A DNA stretch of 64,000 bases from Valencia hispanica (Eukaryota > Chordata > Actinopteri > Cyprinodontiformes > Valenciidae), in NCBI GenBank assembly GCA_963556495.2, contig OY747704.1, forward strand, positions 37,426,001 to 37,490,000, read 5' to 3'. Position 1 is the first letter of the stretch. Every line of letters begins with the position of its first letter. Positions 21,910-33,299 of the stretch are shown in pieces. The notes under the pieces were generated by a model, which worked only from the letters and a program-made list of their open reading frames with translations, was not told the DNA's origin and ran no database searches. Position numbers and translations under genes: made by a program.

Positions 21910-22226
21910 TGTTGGAAGACCACATTTCCCAGCAATCCTAGCAGTGACCCCCAACACACTCCTATTGGTCCATGACCACCCAAGGTGACATCGGCGATGA
22001 CATCACGGCCAAAGGGGGCTATAAGAGTAGTCGCGCCCATTTTGAATTGTTTTTCAGTCAGAAGTTCTTGGATAAACTACTGCTGAACAGAGGACATCTC
22101 ACTGGTGAAGATTCTCTTTTGTTCTGGACCGGGGAAGAACTCATTTCAAAGCTTCGAAGTGCTCAAACGGTTTGTGTATCTCGTCTGAGCTATAGCAGAA
22201 CTGTTCCAAGACTCTCACTCTCTCTC

Positions 22227-22271
<45 letters not shown>

Positions 22272-22353
22272 ATTTTTACATAAAAATTACTCTTATTAAT
22301 AATTGCCCTAAGCAATTATTTATAGCCAAATCCTACCTATCTGCGGCACAACA
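21910..22353 (+). mobile_element. Possible solo LTR or promoter-like repeat
   Basis: The block starts TGTTGG and ends GCACAACA, giving the short TGTTG...CAACA inversion seen at LTR ends. Inside are promoter-like words in the expected order: 'cctattggtcc' (inverted CCAAT box, 21960), 'tgacatcggcgatgacatca' (CRE-like, 21985), 'gctataagag' (TATA-like, 22018), then a transcript-leader-like stretch and a (CT)n tract (22211-22268). The flanking 5-mers do not match, so there is no target duplication. It could instead be an unrelated fragment. No coding part of a retroelement is present. Confidence 0.3.
22211..22268. repeat. (CT)n microsatellite
   Basis: About 28 CT units with two CA interruptions. 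It is followed by the perfect inverted repeat GTAATTTTTA-CA-TAAAAATTAC at 22269-22290. Confidence 0.95.
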
Positions 22354-22626
22354 GGCTTAAACAAATATTTTAAATAAATACTGATCTTTTATTGTCTTAT
22401 ATTTATTAAATGTGATCCATATTCATGCACAGAATTCTAAAAGTTCAATGCAAACACATTGTCTCAGCGCCTTTTATGATATTCTACCTGGCAAAGGAAA
22501 CCTGCATTATATTTATTTACTCTGCAACCAAATGATTTTTGGTTGCTCTAGTTCAAGCTTCATCATCCTGAAATTATTTTTTCAGTTTCACAAAATACTG
22601 AACCACATTTCTGACTGTAATATCAC

Positions 22627-23201
22627 TCAGTACGTTTACAGACACGTCAGCCTTTATTTTACAGACTTTATCCCAGTTTACGTCTCTCAGAATATCCAAT
22701 TATTGAATGAAGTGTGTTTGCCACCGCGACGCTAGGTGGCGACATGTGCTCTTTCACGTTGGATTTTTCCGGTTGGCCGAGAGTCACATAGTGAATAAAC
22801 AAATGCTGACAGCAAGGAAGCAGAGGGAGTGAAAGGGAGTATATGCACAATGAGCAAAGAAACTGACAATAACAAACGTGCAGCACAATGCATTTTGTAA
22901 GTAATGTACCGTTTGAGTGTTTTACACTCGTTGCTGCTGTGTTGTTATGCACTGGTGTTGTTATTCCCGCTTCCACGGTCTCGTCACTTCCCGTGAAAAA
23001 CTCTGCTGAGGTGGGATTGGAGTGGCTTGAAATTCGATTTCCCAATGCTGACTGGGGGCCTTAGTCGTATAACTCTAACTCTAGTTCGGTACGACTTCAG
23101 TTGGACTAAGGTGTAAACATGCATTTCAACAGTCTGATTTCACTTGAACTAAGGCAATAATTCCGCTTTCTCTTGCTGCATGTAAACGCACTGATTGTGT
23201 A
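22627..23201. mobile_element. MITE with inverted ends and 9-bp flanking repeat
   Basis: The left end TCAGTACGTTTACAGACA and the right end (read inverted, CAGTGCGTTTACATGCAGC) share CAGT-CGTTTACA. TAATATCAC lies outside both sides (22618-22626 and 23202-23210). The right end carries about seven extra bases between the inverted repeat and the flank, so the true terminus is uncertain. The interior is non-coding. A 125-codon minus frame (22668-23045) has no recognisable content. Confidence 0.6.
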
Positions 23202-23261
23202 TAATATCACAATCGCGAAGAACTGCTTCAATACTTGGTAAGACACAATAGCTCGAGTGTT

Positions 23262-23668
23262 CTTTAATTTTTGGGGCCTTTTTGGGAACCAATCGAGGTG
23301 TGGTCATCTCGCTCATTGGTTGTAACTCAGAGGGAAATGAACAAACATCACCAAACAGCTGGTTTTGTAAAATAAGAAGAGTTGCTGGGGAAGCAGTTTA
23401 TAACAACAGTAAACAGAAACGCAGCAACCATCTCTGCTTCTCACAAGTCAAATTTTTGTTATTCCCTGTTGTTGTGGGCGCTTTTTGGTGCTGATCAGTG
23501 AGGCCGCTCACTGATGAAATGGTTGTGATTTGCAGATGTCTTAGCAGATTCCTTAATGGGCGAATATTGTATGAGACACGACGGCTGCAGGCCAACTGAT
23601 TTACCCTGATAGATGAAAGTCCGGTAAAATTACCCTGAAGTTCCGAGAGTGGAAACGTGTCTTATATC
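23262..23668. mobile_element. Inverted-repeat element M1, copy 1 (left-truncated)
   Basis: Colinear with 59640-60055: 'aaaataagaagagttgctgg', 'gaagcagtttataacaacag', 'gattccttaatgggcgaa' and 'ggtaaaattaccctgaagtt' recur with about 80% identity. The right end 'ttccgagagtggaaacg' matches the right terminus of the full copy. The left terminus is missing. Non-coding. Confidence 0.75.
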
Positions 23669-25381
23669 AACAGTGGTGCCTTGTTTTAAGTATTTGTTAT
23701 CAAGGCAGAAAGTCTTATAGAAGCACAAAGATCCAGTTTAACTGGACATTTTCCCCTTCAGCTTTTCAACAGTGCAGTACTATACCACCTCATGCTTAGT
23801 CTTACTTTGTACAATATGTGTGGGCAGATGTTAAGCTATTGCTTGATGAATAAGAGCAACTCCTCATGAAGGCATTCCAGATAGAACTAAAAATATAGAT
23901 TAAAAAAACACACAGAATCTCTCCAAATACCATTTGCATTCCTAAGTTTTATGGAAACAAGACTAATGTGTTCCTTTCCCTCACAGTGGGAACCACATTG
24001 GTGAAATGAAATGACCTCTACGCCATCAGCTCTGATGTTTACAATCTCACAATAACGTTAATGTACAGTAATTTACTTATGTTTGTGTTCACAAATGTAG
24101 TTCAGTGTGTTAAAATGTTCAAATCCGCAAGCATTAACACGGTTCAGCTGATGGTGGTAGGAAATGAGTTTCAGAGGCACTTCTCTTCAGCCTGTTTATG
24201 CAACAAACTGAGGAGACAAGAAATGGGCCAAGGTTTAGAATCTGTCCTCTGGAACACCACTTAAGTGTTGCACAAATTCATGGCAAAGTTGTGGAGACAT
24301 TTTCCTGACTGATTTTGAACCGTCATACACGAGTAATGGTACATAATATTAAAGATGACACTCAGTAATATCAATGGATCCCTATTCTGGTGCTAATAGT
24401 TCCAAGCCTGTTCATGGGTATCCCATTTTAACAATAAATGATGAGGGTGCAGCGTCTGAACATATTTATGAAATTTACAAACAGCATATTTAGAGGCTAT
24501 AAGAAAAAAGGAAACCCAATCATATAATATTTTTGATATGGTAATCATGAATCATGTAATCATGCAGTAAAACATTAGGAGTTCAAATTTTAGATTAATT
24601 TACCAACATTTATTAGCTATCACTTGTGTTAATATGACACAGCATGCAAGAATGTTCAAAATGCAAAGTAAATAAAAAAACCAACAGAGATCTATCCTAA
24701 CAACATTACATAATAACAGTTTAGGAGCACACTGCCTGCCACTTTATACCAGTTTAATCTTCTGTTACATAACATTGATTTAATATGAAATAAATGTAAA
24801 ATTATACAACAAAAACATGATATCTGAAATGAAAACAAAACTGAAATAGCAACACACCTTGAAGGTTACTGACTTCTTAAAATCTCCAAAACATTTTGGT
24901 AGAAACCTGTAACCACTACAATATTGTCAAAAGATATACTGACAATATTGTAAACATTTGTAGACACACACATACAGCACTCTCCACCATTACTGCCCCC
25001 TCCACCCTCTAAAATGATGTGGAAAAAAAATTAAACAAATGTATTCACAATGAAAATGTTTGAGATTTGGATTTTTAATCAAGTGCATTTAATAATAATA
25101 AAAAAAAAAAAAACATTTTATTTGAGGGCACCTTTCTAAAGGCACCCTCAAATCCCACATCAAGAAAGGACTCTCCACAAAATCATTGATGGCACAATTA
25201 TTGGTATGTCTGCTGGTTATATTTTGTTCTTGTTCATTTTGCCAATACAACACATCTAAGTCTTCTCCTTTAACATTTAATTGAAGGATGGAGTGTACAG
25301 AGTGAGATCATCCAGAGTACAGCATTCTCCCACATATTCTCTCTTCTTCAGTTCAACAGGGTGTCAATAATATGACCCACT
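23669..25381. other. Intron-like DNA, nothing recognised
   Basis: AT-rich, with A-runs near 25100. No supported gene or repeat. Confidence 0.45.
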
Positions 25382-25605
25382 CCACCAGATGCGTAAGCAG
25401 TGAGTATAGTAATACACATGTTTTCCTGTCTGGCCTGATCTGAACTGCTGTGCTTGATGCATCCCAGAAGCGTAGCATGTAAAAAATAGATTCAGTGCAT
25501 AAACTTACCAGAGCGCAGGACACTACGCTTCTGAGACATGGCCGGTGGCTTTTAAGCTGTGCATTGCGCTTCGCAGGCATTACACGCTGCTTACGCGTCG
25601 GGTGG
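25382..25605. mobile_element. 224-bp MITE with clear terminal inverted repeats
   Basis: The left terminus (25382-25402) contains GATGCGTAAGCAGTG. The right terminus (25585-25605), read inverted, contains GACGCGTAAGCAGCG. Over 21 bases 18 match. The interior is 'catcccagaagcgtagcatg' and similar, with 'gcg' motifs and no frame of note. No target duplication was identified. Confidence 0.8.
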
Positions 25606-28289
25606 AAAGCCGGGGTGAAGACTTAGATGGCCATTAAAAAAGGCTGGTATTGTAACTAGTGACATGTTTCTGTGTTGATATCGCTTAATGTTTTGGATTA
25701 TTATCCTGCTCAAAGAGTCAAGTAGAGTTTTATTATAACTGTCATGGAACTTCAAAGAGCCCATAGTGCCATATACTCTATAATTCATTGGACTTTCGGA
25801 AGGAAAAAGGTCCTCAGCATCACCGATATTTCACCATACTTAACATCAGGCATGCTTTTTGTATATTCACCTTTTGTATAACACAAGATTTACCTGAAGT
25901 GTCCCTCATAAAAAAAAAAAATCTAATATCAGTGTAACATTATTGTATATCTACCTTGCATTTTAGGAACGCCGGTTTAGGTAAATAACACTCCAGCATT
26001 GCTTTTCTCAGCATTTAGCACTGTAGCATAAATTATTTAATCACCACATGAGCCAGACTGCCACATATTTTTGAGACATTTAAAAAAATGCCATAACATG
26101 AGGTCAACAGCTCTCACATAGCATGTATACTACAGACATGCGCCACTGGTACAGCATTTACACAACTGCTAATCAAATATTGCAGCAAAGACAGTTTAAT
26201 GACATTTCTTAAACTCCTGCAACACTATGAAGATGCTCTGTCTGCGCTTATGAAGATCCTTAAAACTGAAAGTAAACTGATGGCTTGAACTTTCTCATTA
26301 ATTCAGCTAATTATTATCTGACCATCTGGGAGTACTCAGAGCACTGACATTTTATTCGCAGGCAGTCAATTTATCTGTAAAAATAAAGATAAATAAAATA
26401 TAACAATTACAGTAACACATATCCCGCCCCAGCACAGGAGAACACTTTGAATTTTATGCCTTTGATCCTAATATGCATGCACTATTTATATCAGAATCAC
26501 ACCAAAAGCAACACATACTGGTAGTTTAAAGACATGATGGGACTTGATGTCTTGCTCATTTCCTCATGTTTACAGTGTAGCATGGATTTTTCAATATGCT
26601 ATCATGGATAGCAAGATAGGACCCAGTATGACAGCAGCTTTAGTCTCATCTGACCAAAGCATAGAGTCCAAATCAAGTTCTGGTAAGCTTCAACCAACTC
26701 TGCATGTTCACCTTTAATGGTTTGATAGAAAAGGCCTTGGGGATCACTTTTACCACTCGTAAACAAGCAAGTTGTTATGCTGATAGCATTTAATAGTTAC
26801 TAAGACTTGGTGACCCCAAGATCCCACTCAATGGTGCAGTTCTCTTACAGTGGGGTGTGCAGATTAAGCTACTGCCTCTACCATACTCCTTGCATCCTCT
26901 ATGTGTGGTGCAAATGTAAAAATGGATTGACAAGTAGGTAAAAGAAAGGGGCCTCTGAGTCATGTCATACTTATACTTTAGGGCAGTACTGAGAGGCAGG
27001 AGGACTTTTTTGTCTTTATTCCTGCTTAAACAATAAACAAGCCTCCATTCACCAGGTGGCAGCAGTGTTCAAACTAATCAATAGGCTGCCTGTTCAACCA
27101 AGCCAAAGTATACTACACAGACATACTGGTTACAGACTGATGGAGTAGCAGGGTTCTATGAAGTTCATAATGTAGGAAAGGCGGACGGAATCGCGAAATT
27201 TAACAAGCAAAATGTAATACAGAATTAGATGATGTTCCTGTAGTGTTTTGGCGAATGTAGTTCTTGTTACCTGGCTAGGCAGGGATCGGGTCGTCCCTTC
27301 TCTCCACACAGACATAATAAAATCCTGGCGAAAAAAAACTCACTGAAACACTGATGCTCCATCAAAAAAAAAGAAACTCGAAGCTTTGAGGGTCAGGGTT
27401 AGGGATGTTTAGGAAATGGGAGAACAACCCTTTTATAAGTTCTGTCAGCTCACGGGCTGCAAGATCTGCAGGAACATGAGAGCTAAACACAGACACACGG
27501 ACAAATAATGTATGTCAGTGGAGTCTGGGACAGAGTTAGGAAATAAAAATGAACAAAAGTCCTGATCATTATGGAAGTGAGCACAACGATTTACCGTTTC
27601 CAGGTCTCTTTATGAGACATGTTTCAATGTTAAGCTCAGCTAAATCATTTTAAAGGGAACTTTTCTTTTATAAAATATGAAAAACATGAGATTCTTTGTT
27701 TTGCATATAATGTTTTAGTTCTTTAAAAATGAAAGGAAAATGCTTGAACCACGGCACTGTTATATTTGTAAAAATATTTTTGAATAACAGTAAATGTGGA
27801 TCACTTTGGCTATTGATTTGTTAAATTGTTTTCATTCACTCCATAACTACTCACTTTTTGGGTTGATAAATATGGTCAGAATGGAAAAAGTGGAATTTTG
27901 GAAAAAATAAAACAGGATTTTGAATTTTATGAAACGGATTTAATAGGGCAAAAGAAAAGTTTGTGACAGTAAAAAGAAAAGCGATGGAGGTGACAGAGGC
28001 AAATAAGTGATATAATTTTGAAAAGGAATAAGCTGATGAACCTGATCAATAAATAATGTTTACAGTTTTAAAAAGTTTTAAATTTACTGTTTAGTCTAAA
28101 CATGCACATCTCAGTGAATCATTTGTACCTTTTCTCTTCTGAAAAAAAATCACAGACTGAGACGTCTTGATTAAATGTTACCAACTTTTTCAATCTGTTT
28201 CGATAATCAGAAGATTGTATGCAGAATGCTGATGCCAGTGATTTGTACAAATGAATAAAATATTATCAGGTTCTCAAGAGTATTTCAAT
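25606..28289. other. Intron-like DNA with a faint Tc1 trace
   Basis: Mostly unassigned. At about 26625-26770 the words 'cagctttagtctcatctgac' and 'caaagcatagagtccaaatc' resemble the reverse complement of a Tc1 transposase gene (compare 61990), but the match is short. A (TTTA/AAAT)-biased composition prevails elsewhere. Confidence 0.4.
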
Positions 28290-28356
28290 TAAGGGGGGAC
28301 GTGAAAAAAATTACATTCTCTTGGGGGACAAGACAGAAAATAATTGAGAACCACTG
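28290..28356 (-). mobile_element. hAT terminus fragment
   Basis: The segment ends AATAATTGAGAACCACTG, whose reverse complement CAGTGGTTCTCAATTATT is a very common hAT terminal repeat. It is preceded by 'ttgggggacaag', the usual 'ggggacc' subterminal word. Only one end is visible. Confidence 0.6.
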
Positions 28357-28904
28357 CTTCAGAGAAACAGGAAGTCATGGATTACTGATTGGAAGCTTCA
28401 AGAGACTGATCAACTAAAAACAGTAAAGCCTTTAACATGCATGCAAGTAATCACTCTTTCATACTTCTCATTTAGAGGAAAGAATGTCAGCTATTTGGAA
28501 ATGCTGAGGAAACTAGAGCAGGATGTTTGTTAAGCAGCAGACTACGAGTTTTCTACATGAGTAGATAGTTATCCAGCAATAAAAAGGTTGTCACAGTTAT
28601 TCTATAAAAAGAAGACATGTCTTTAAAATGTTTCCTAAATTCAGCAGCTGTATATTTTAAATGCTGTAGTCTTTTGCAGTCAGAAAAGACGGTTGTCCCT
28701 GGCTCTGTCTCTTTAATGTCTCATTCTAACAGGCTGGGTTATCCTGAGCAACAGTTAGCTTAGTTTTTCTCTCCATAGAAGCTACACCTGGTCTGGCTAT
28801 CTGCTCAGATGTGATGTGTTATATGTTCGTTCAGGGGGAGTGCCTGCTTCAAGTCAATGACTCAATAGAAATCTGCTAGTTTTCCTTCGATAGAAAACTT
28901 TTAA

Positions 28905-29056
28905 ACTGATAATGAAATAAACTTAATGATTTCTTTCATTTGTAGGATTAATTGGAATGTATGTATGATTTCATTTAAATGACCTATTTTGTAAAGTGAC
29001 TTGAGAAGACATATGTTCTGAATTGGGGCTATAAAAATAAACAGAATTCAATTAAA
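28905..29056 (+). repeat. L2-type LINE 3' tail, plus strand
   Basis: 'aagtgacttgagaagacata', then 'tgttctgaattggggctata', then AAATAAACAGAATTCAATT. This is the same tail as the reverse complement of 35471-35540 and 50850-50910. No coding part is attached. Confidence 0.7.
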
Positions 29057-31698
29057 ATAATAAATCTAGGTCTAAAGAAATTACCAGTTACCTGCATTTA
29101 AATACCACGAGACCATTCAACAAGAATTTTGTTGTCACATTGTCAAACAGGGAGAATGATATGCCAGCAAATGCCTGTCCCCAACTGAATGAACGTATTC
29201 AAATTGAAGGTTGGATTTTTCTGCAATTTTCAGTGAAGATTATGCTACTACAGTAAAAGAAGAATTTATCTTAAAGATTTTTACACATCTTTGCCAGGGA
29301 AGGGACAATAAATGATACTGACAGAGAATCAGTCACCATGGATATGCCTCCTCCTATTTTTATTAGATATTGTGTAGAAGTCACACTTCTCAAAGTTTAG
29401 TTTTGTGAAATATCCTGCCTCAATTGCGGCTACTTTTGTTCCAGCAGCGAGGGCCTTATCTGGAAACTCCTACAGAAAACTGTTTGCTATGAGACACATG
29501 GGTGAAGAGCAGCAACAGACAAAGTTCAAACCAAATTACAGCAACACCTGCTTAATAAATATTTACATCTATATTTATACTTCTTTCCTCTGGCAGAATG
29601 ACAATTGAATTTATCGTTCCATATTTACCTAACTGTTTAACTATTATTACTGCGGAATGATTCTAGTTTTATTTGATACATAAGGGATGTTTCAGAAAGT
29701 CAAAGCTGTGTTTGTGGACTTTATCCATAATGTTGGATTTTACTTTCTACATCAGTGAAACTATGGCACTATAAATGGAGTGGATTGATTATAAGTCTTG
29801 CTATGGCTGAGAAAGGCGAGTACGATAAGATCCTTAGAGTGTCACTAAAGGAGAAAATTAAAGGAGGAGCTGTGAAAGACGGATTCATATGACTTGCTAA
29901 TCTTCATAAAGAATGAGTTAGTGCTTGGTTAACCGAACCTGCACTGAAATATGCTCTGCAGTGTTCACTTGTACACTGAGAAACAACTGAATATAGTATG
30001 GTAGTTCATATTATAGGTTTTCATACTAAACTAATGGGGATCGATTTTTTTAGCAAATTTGTTTATCAGCATTATCACATCAAAATTTTGCTTTACAACC
30101 CAATGACGTTGCCAAAAATGACCACCCTTTTCTCTCAGCTATCAATTTCTCTCGTCAGTCACAACAGCATCTATTAGACATAATGTATTTGTTTTTTCCA
30201 CTTCCTGTCCACACTTTCCAATATGTCTTCTGCTTCCTGTCTAATTTTCTCTTCTCCTCCTCTGCTTCATAAAATATTTCTCATAATCGCTGCTTGTTGC
30301 TGTGGCATGACGTCCATGAATATTTCCCCATGGTTACCAAGGGCAACATAGATGGAGACGGCCAAGTGGATTTGTCAAGAACTGAAGGCTGGAAGAACAA
30401 AGGGAAGAAGAGAAAAGCCAATCTGCAGAAAGTGAAGTAGATCCATACACTCAAACAGAGCCACACAATGAAAATGCAGCGGAGGAAATAATTTCTTGGC
30501 ACTGTGGACTGAAAAAGTAAGTTTTGTTTTGTTGAATTATTTCTGTCATGAGACTGAAGTGAAATGAATGTTGCTGTAATGCTGAAGTAATGCAAATTAG
30601 CACAGCTGTTCAGCAACCTTCCAAAGAAGAGTTCTGTCCATCTAATTCAGGTCAGCAGTAAGACAATTTAACAGCCCAAGGCCTGACAAACTAACACCTG
30701 AAAGAGAAGAACAACTGCCAGAGTCGCAGAAGAACAAGACAAAACATTGATTTTACCAATGCAGCATCTCATGTGGACAAGGATTTGCATGAACCATTGT
30801 AAAAAAATACACCTGTTTACTCTTTCCTCATTTAATCACCCACTGGGAAAAACCCCCAGAATATCTTAATATGCAGTCATCTTGCCTTTGATGCAATTTT
30901 GTCTCCCTCTCTTGTTTTTGTAAGACTAAACAAACAAAAAAACCTGAGGCCTTCAGTGTCCACTCAAGTAATTCATGAAATCTGCGTGCATATTCCACAA
31001 GCTCTGTGCAAAATATTGTTAAGTCTAAACAGATTGGGCGGCTTTCTTTTGGCAGTACACAGCATGCCGTCACCTCAGAGAGTACAGCCTGAAGTCTGGT
31101 TCGCTACTGGCAGAGTTCACTCATATGAGGCAGTCAAGGATGACTAAGATTTACTACATTTACCTGTTGCTATAGTTACCATTTACAGCACACATTCATC
31201 AGCGGTGTCACATAACCCATCATATGTCTAAGTACAAACCGTGTCACACACTTTAGAAACACACTGAGGATATCACTAAAAATGGTATTGGAACAAGTAT
31301 CACTTGACAGGTAAGTGCAACTGTAGGTTACTGCAGACCTTAATATCGCTGACAGATAAAATACCTCTAATGTTCAGATGAAGCTCTGTCTCCCTCAAGT
31401 GGACATCTTTAAATACTCCATATCCAGGAAACAGGAATACAAAGTTTGAGTATGTTTTTCCTAATAATTTTTACATTTACCGATGTATGTCAGAAAGTGT
31501 TTGTTTTGAACAGATTGTTGAAGGAAACACAGCCAAGAGAAGAATAAAATCAAGCAAAATAATACCTCAAGAAACAGTAAAACACCTAAGAGAGAAATCA
31601 GAAACAATAAATAAAACTATCATAGTAGTCAAGATAAAACAACAAAACACAGTAGATTAAAAAATAATTTAACAAATGTAAAATTATTTGTAAAATTG
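29057..31698. other. Intron-like DNA, nothing recognised
   Basis: About 2.6 kb without a gene or repeat I can name. Several 60-110-codon frames (30281-30616 minus, 30828-31147 both strands) have no splice context or familiar content. Confidence 0.4.
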
Positions 31699-31768
31699 CT
31701 TAGGCTGCTGCCCCCGCGACCCGACCCCGGATAAGCGGAAGAAAATGGATGGATGGATGGATGGATGT
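31699..31768 (+). repeat. LINE 3' tail ending in (GGAT)n
   Basis: 'gctgcccccgcgacccgac' then 'ccccggataagcggaagaaa' then five GGAT units. This is the familiar 3' end of a teleost LINE with GATG-type tails (Rex3/RTE-like, by memory). Only the last 70 bases are present. Confidence 0.7.
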
Positions 31769-32099
31769 AAAATTAATTTAAGAAATTCAATTCAATTAAA
31801 TAAAGCTCCGCTCAAGTTCAAAGCCGCAGAGTAAAAAAGGATCTTTAAAAGAACAAGTATATTTTAGAGCCGGAAAATCTAAACTTCTTCAAATATGAAG
31901 AAAATCACAAGCATCATTTCTACTGATTACCAAAGTTGATAAGGTCGTATTTTATGTTAAGAATTATTTTAAGATAAGTCATTTTAAGAGTATCTCCTCT
32001 ATAATTTTGGCATGCCATTTTTAATAAAAAATTTATAACATTTTTTTTCCTAAACTGATACTCCTTTTATATTGTTTAAATATGTTTTGATAGATACCT

Positions 32100-32496
32100 A
32101 GTCTTTTCTTGTAGATCTGTTGAAGATCTTTGTTCACTATAAGAAGCCCCCAGACCCCTGAGGTCTTCCAAGTCTAGTCTACTAATCATCCCTAGAATAA
32201 GAATCAGGCATGGAGAAGCAGCTCTCAATTTCTATGCTCCCCCTTAACTTCCAGACCACAGCAAAGCTGCTAAAACAATGAGTTCCTTTAAATCGAGGCT
32301 AAAAACCCTTTTGTTTAGAGCTGCCTTTAAGTAAGTGATAAATAATAGCTGGAATGTAATAGGTTTTCATGCGTCATATGTGTCTCTAATGATCTGTTTC
32401 ATGCTTTTACTGTTTGATTATTGCTGTTTTTATTTCAAACCCTAAAGCACCTTGAAGGGCATAGTTGTTGAAAGTGTGCTGTACAAATAAAGTTAC
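32100..32496 (+). pseudogene. LINE 3' fragment (end of reverse transcriptase ORF and tail)
   Basis: Plus-strand frames give GLPSLV, a stop, then text corresponding to the 'SFKSRLKTLLF' end of L2-type ORFs ('cctttaaatcgaggctaaaa' then 'acccttttgtttagagctgc'). A stop and a 3' UTR ending 'gctgtacaaataaagttac' follow. All frames are broken. A hAT MITE sits exactly in the tail (32497). Confidence 0.65.
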
Positions 32497-32888
32497 TAGG
32501 GATCCACGATATATCGGCATCAACATCGGTATCGGCCGATGTTAGGCGTTTTTTAACTTATCGGATAAGTAACAGAGGGTCGATATTAACAACCCATGTT
32601 TATTTATTTCCAGCTTTATGACGTTTCTGTCTGTGTTTCGAGGGGGGGGTGTTATCCATGTAGTGTTTGTTTGGTCATGTGACAGCGATAGTGATGCGGC
32701 GCAGGAATGTGGTGGTGTTTAACTCAAGCAGTGAAGCGATGTAGGTGATGTGGTTGATTTTCCATGGTGTCGAAAGTGTAGCAAAATATACCGTATACCA
32801 TATCGGTGCGTATCGGTTATCGGCCATAACAGCGGGATTAATATTGGACATCGGTATCGACACAAATTTTCATATTGGTGCATCCCTA
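32497..32888. mobile_element. hAT-type MITE with perfect 8-bp target duplication
   Basis: The left end TAGGGATCCACGATATATCG and the right end 'attggtgcatcccta' are inverted repeats of the common 'tagggatgcaccgatat' family, with 'atcggtatcggc' repeats inside both ends. AAAGTTAC lies directly outside each end (32489-32496 and 32889-32896). The 392-bp interior has no transposase. The frames at 32675-32986 read the repeated 'YRYRH' pattern of the ends and are not genes. Confidence 0.9.
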
Positions 32889-33246
32889 AAAGTTACCTTG
32901 CCTTTTCTCATCAGAAACAGACTTTATGGTTGAATGAACATCATTTTAACCCCAACTCTGCCATGGGAATTACAATTTTGAGCTGAACATTATTTTAAAG
33001 AAATATGTGGCCACTAATTGGCAACACAAAAAAACAGAGCCCTTTTAAATCCCTGTGTAGAGTCTTAATTTGTGAAGTCTCCAAGCTACTGACCTTGTCC
33101 ATTTCCCTTGACAAATCGCTACAAAAATATTTGCTTTATAGGCTCAAACTTGAGCTGGGGACTTTGCTATTACTATTTTTGTTTTGGGTGGCCATTGACT
33201 AATGCATTTATGCTTGATTTCAACAGTCTCAGAAGCTTGTTCTCAC

Positions 33247-33271
33247 TTTTTTTTTTTTTTTTTTTTTTTTT
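33247..33271. repeat. Poly-T tract (about 25 T)
   Basis: An uninterrupted T run. It may be a poly(A) tail of a minus-strand insertion, but no element could be recognised beside it. Confidence 0.9.
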
Positions 33272-33299
33272 ACATATTTGCGAATTTGGCATAACTACA

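Noticed and set aside
21972..22283. 103-codon frame ending in Ser-Leu repeats
   Set aside because: The tail is the (CT)n microsatellite. The front part lies in a promoter-like repeat with no coding signature.
29680..29995. Tc1 or LINE remnant near 'tggctgagaaaggcgagtac'
   Set aside because: I could not match it to any family landmark on either strand.
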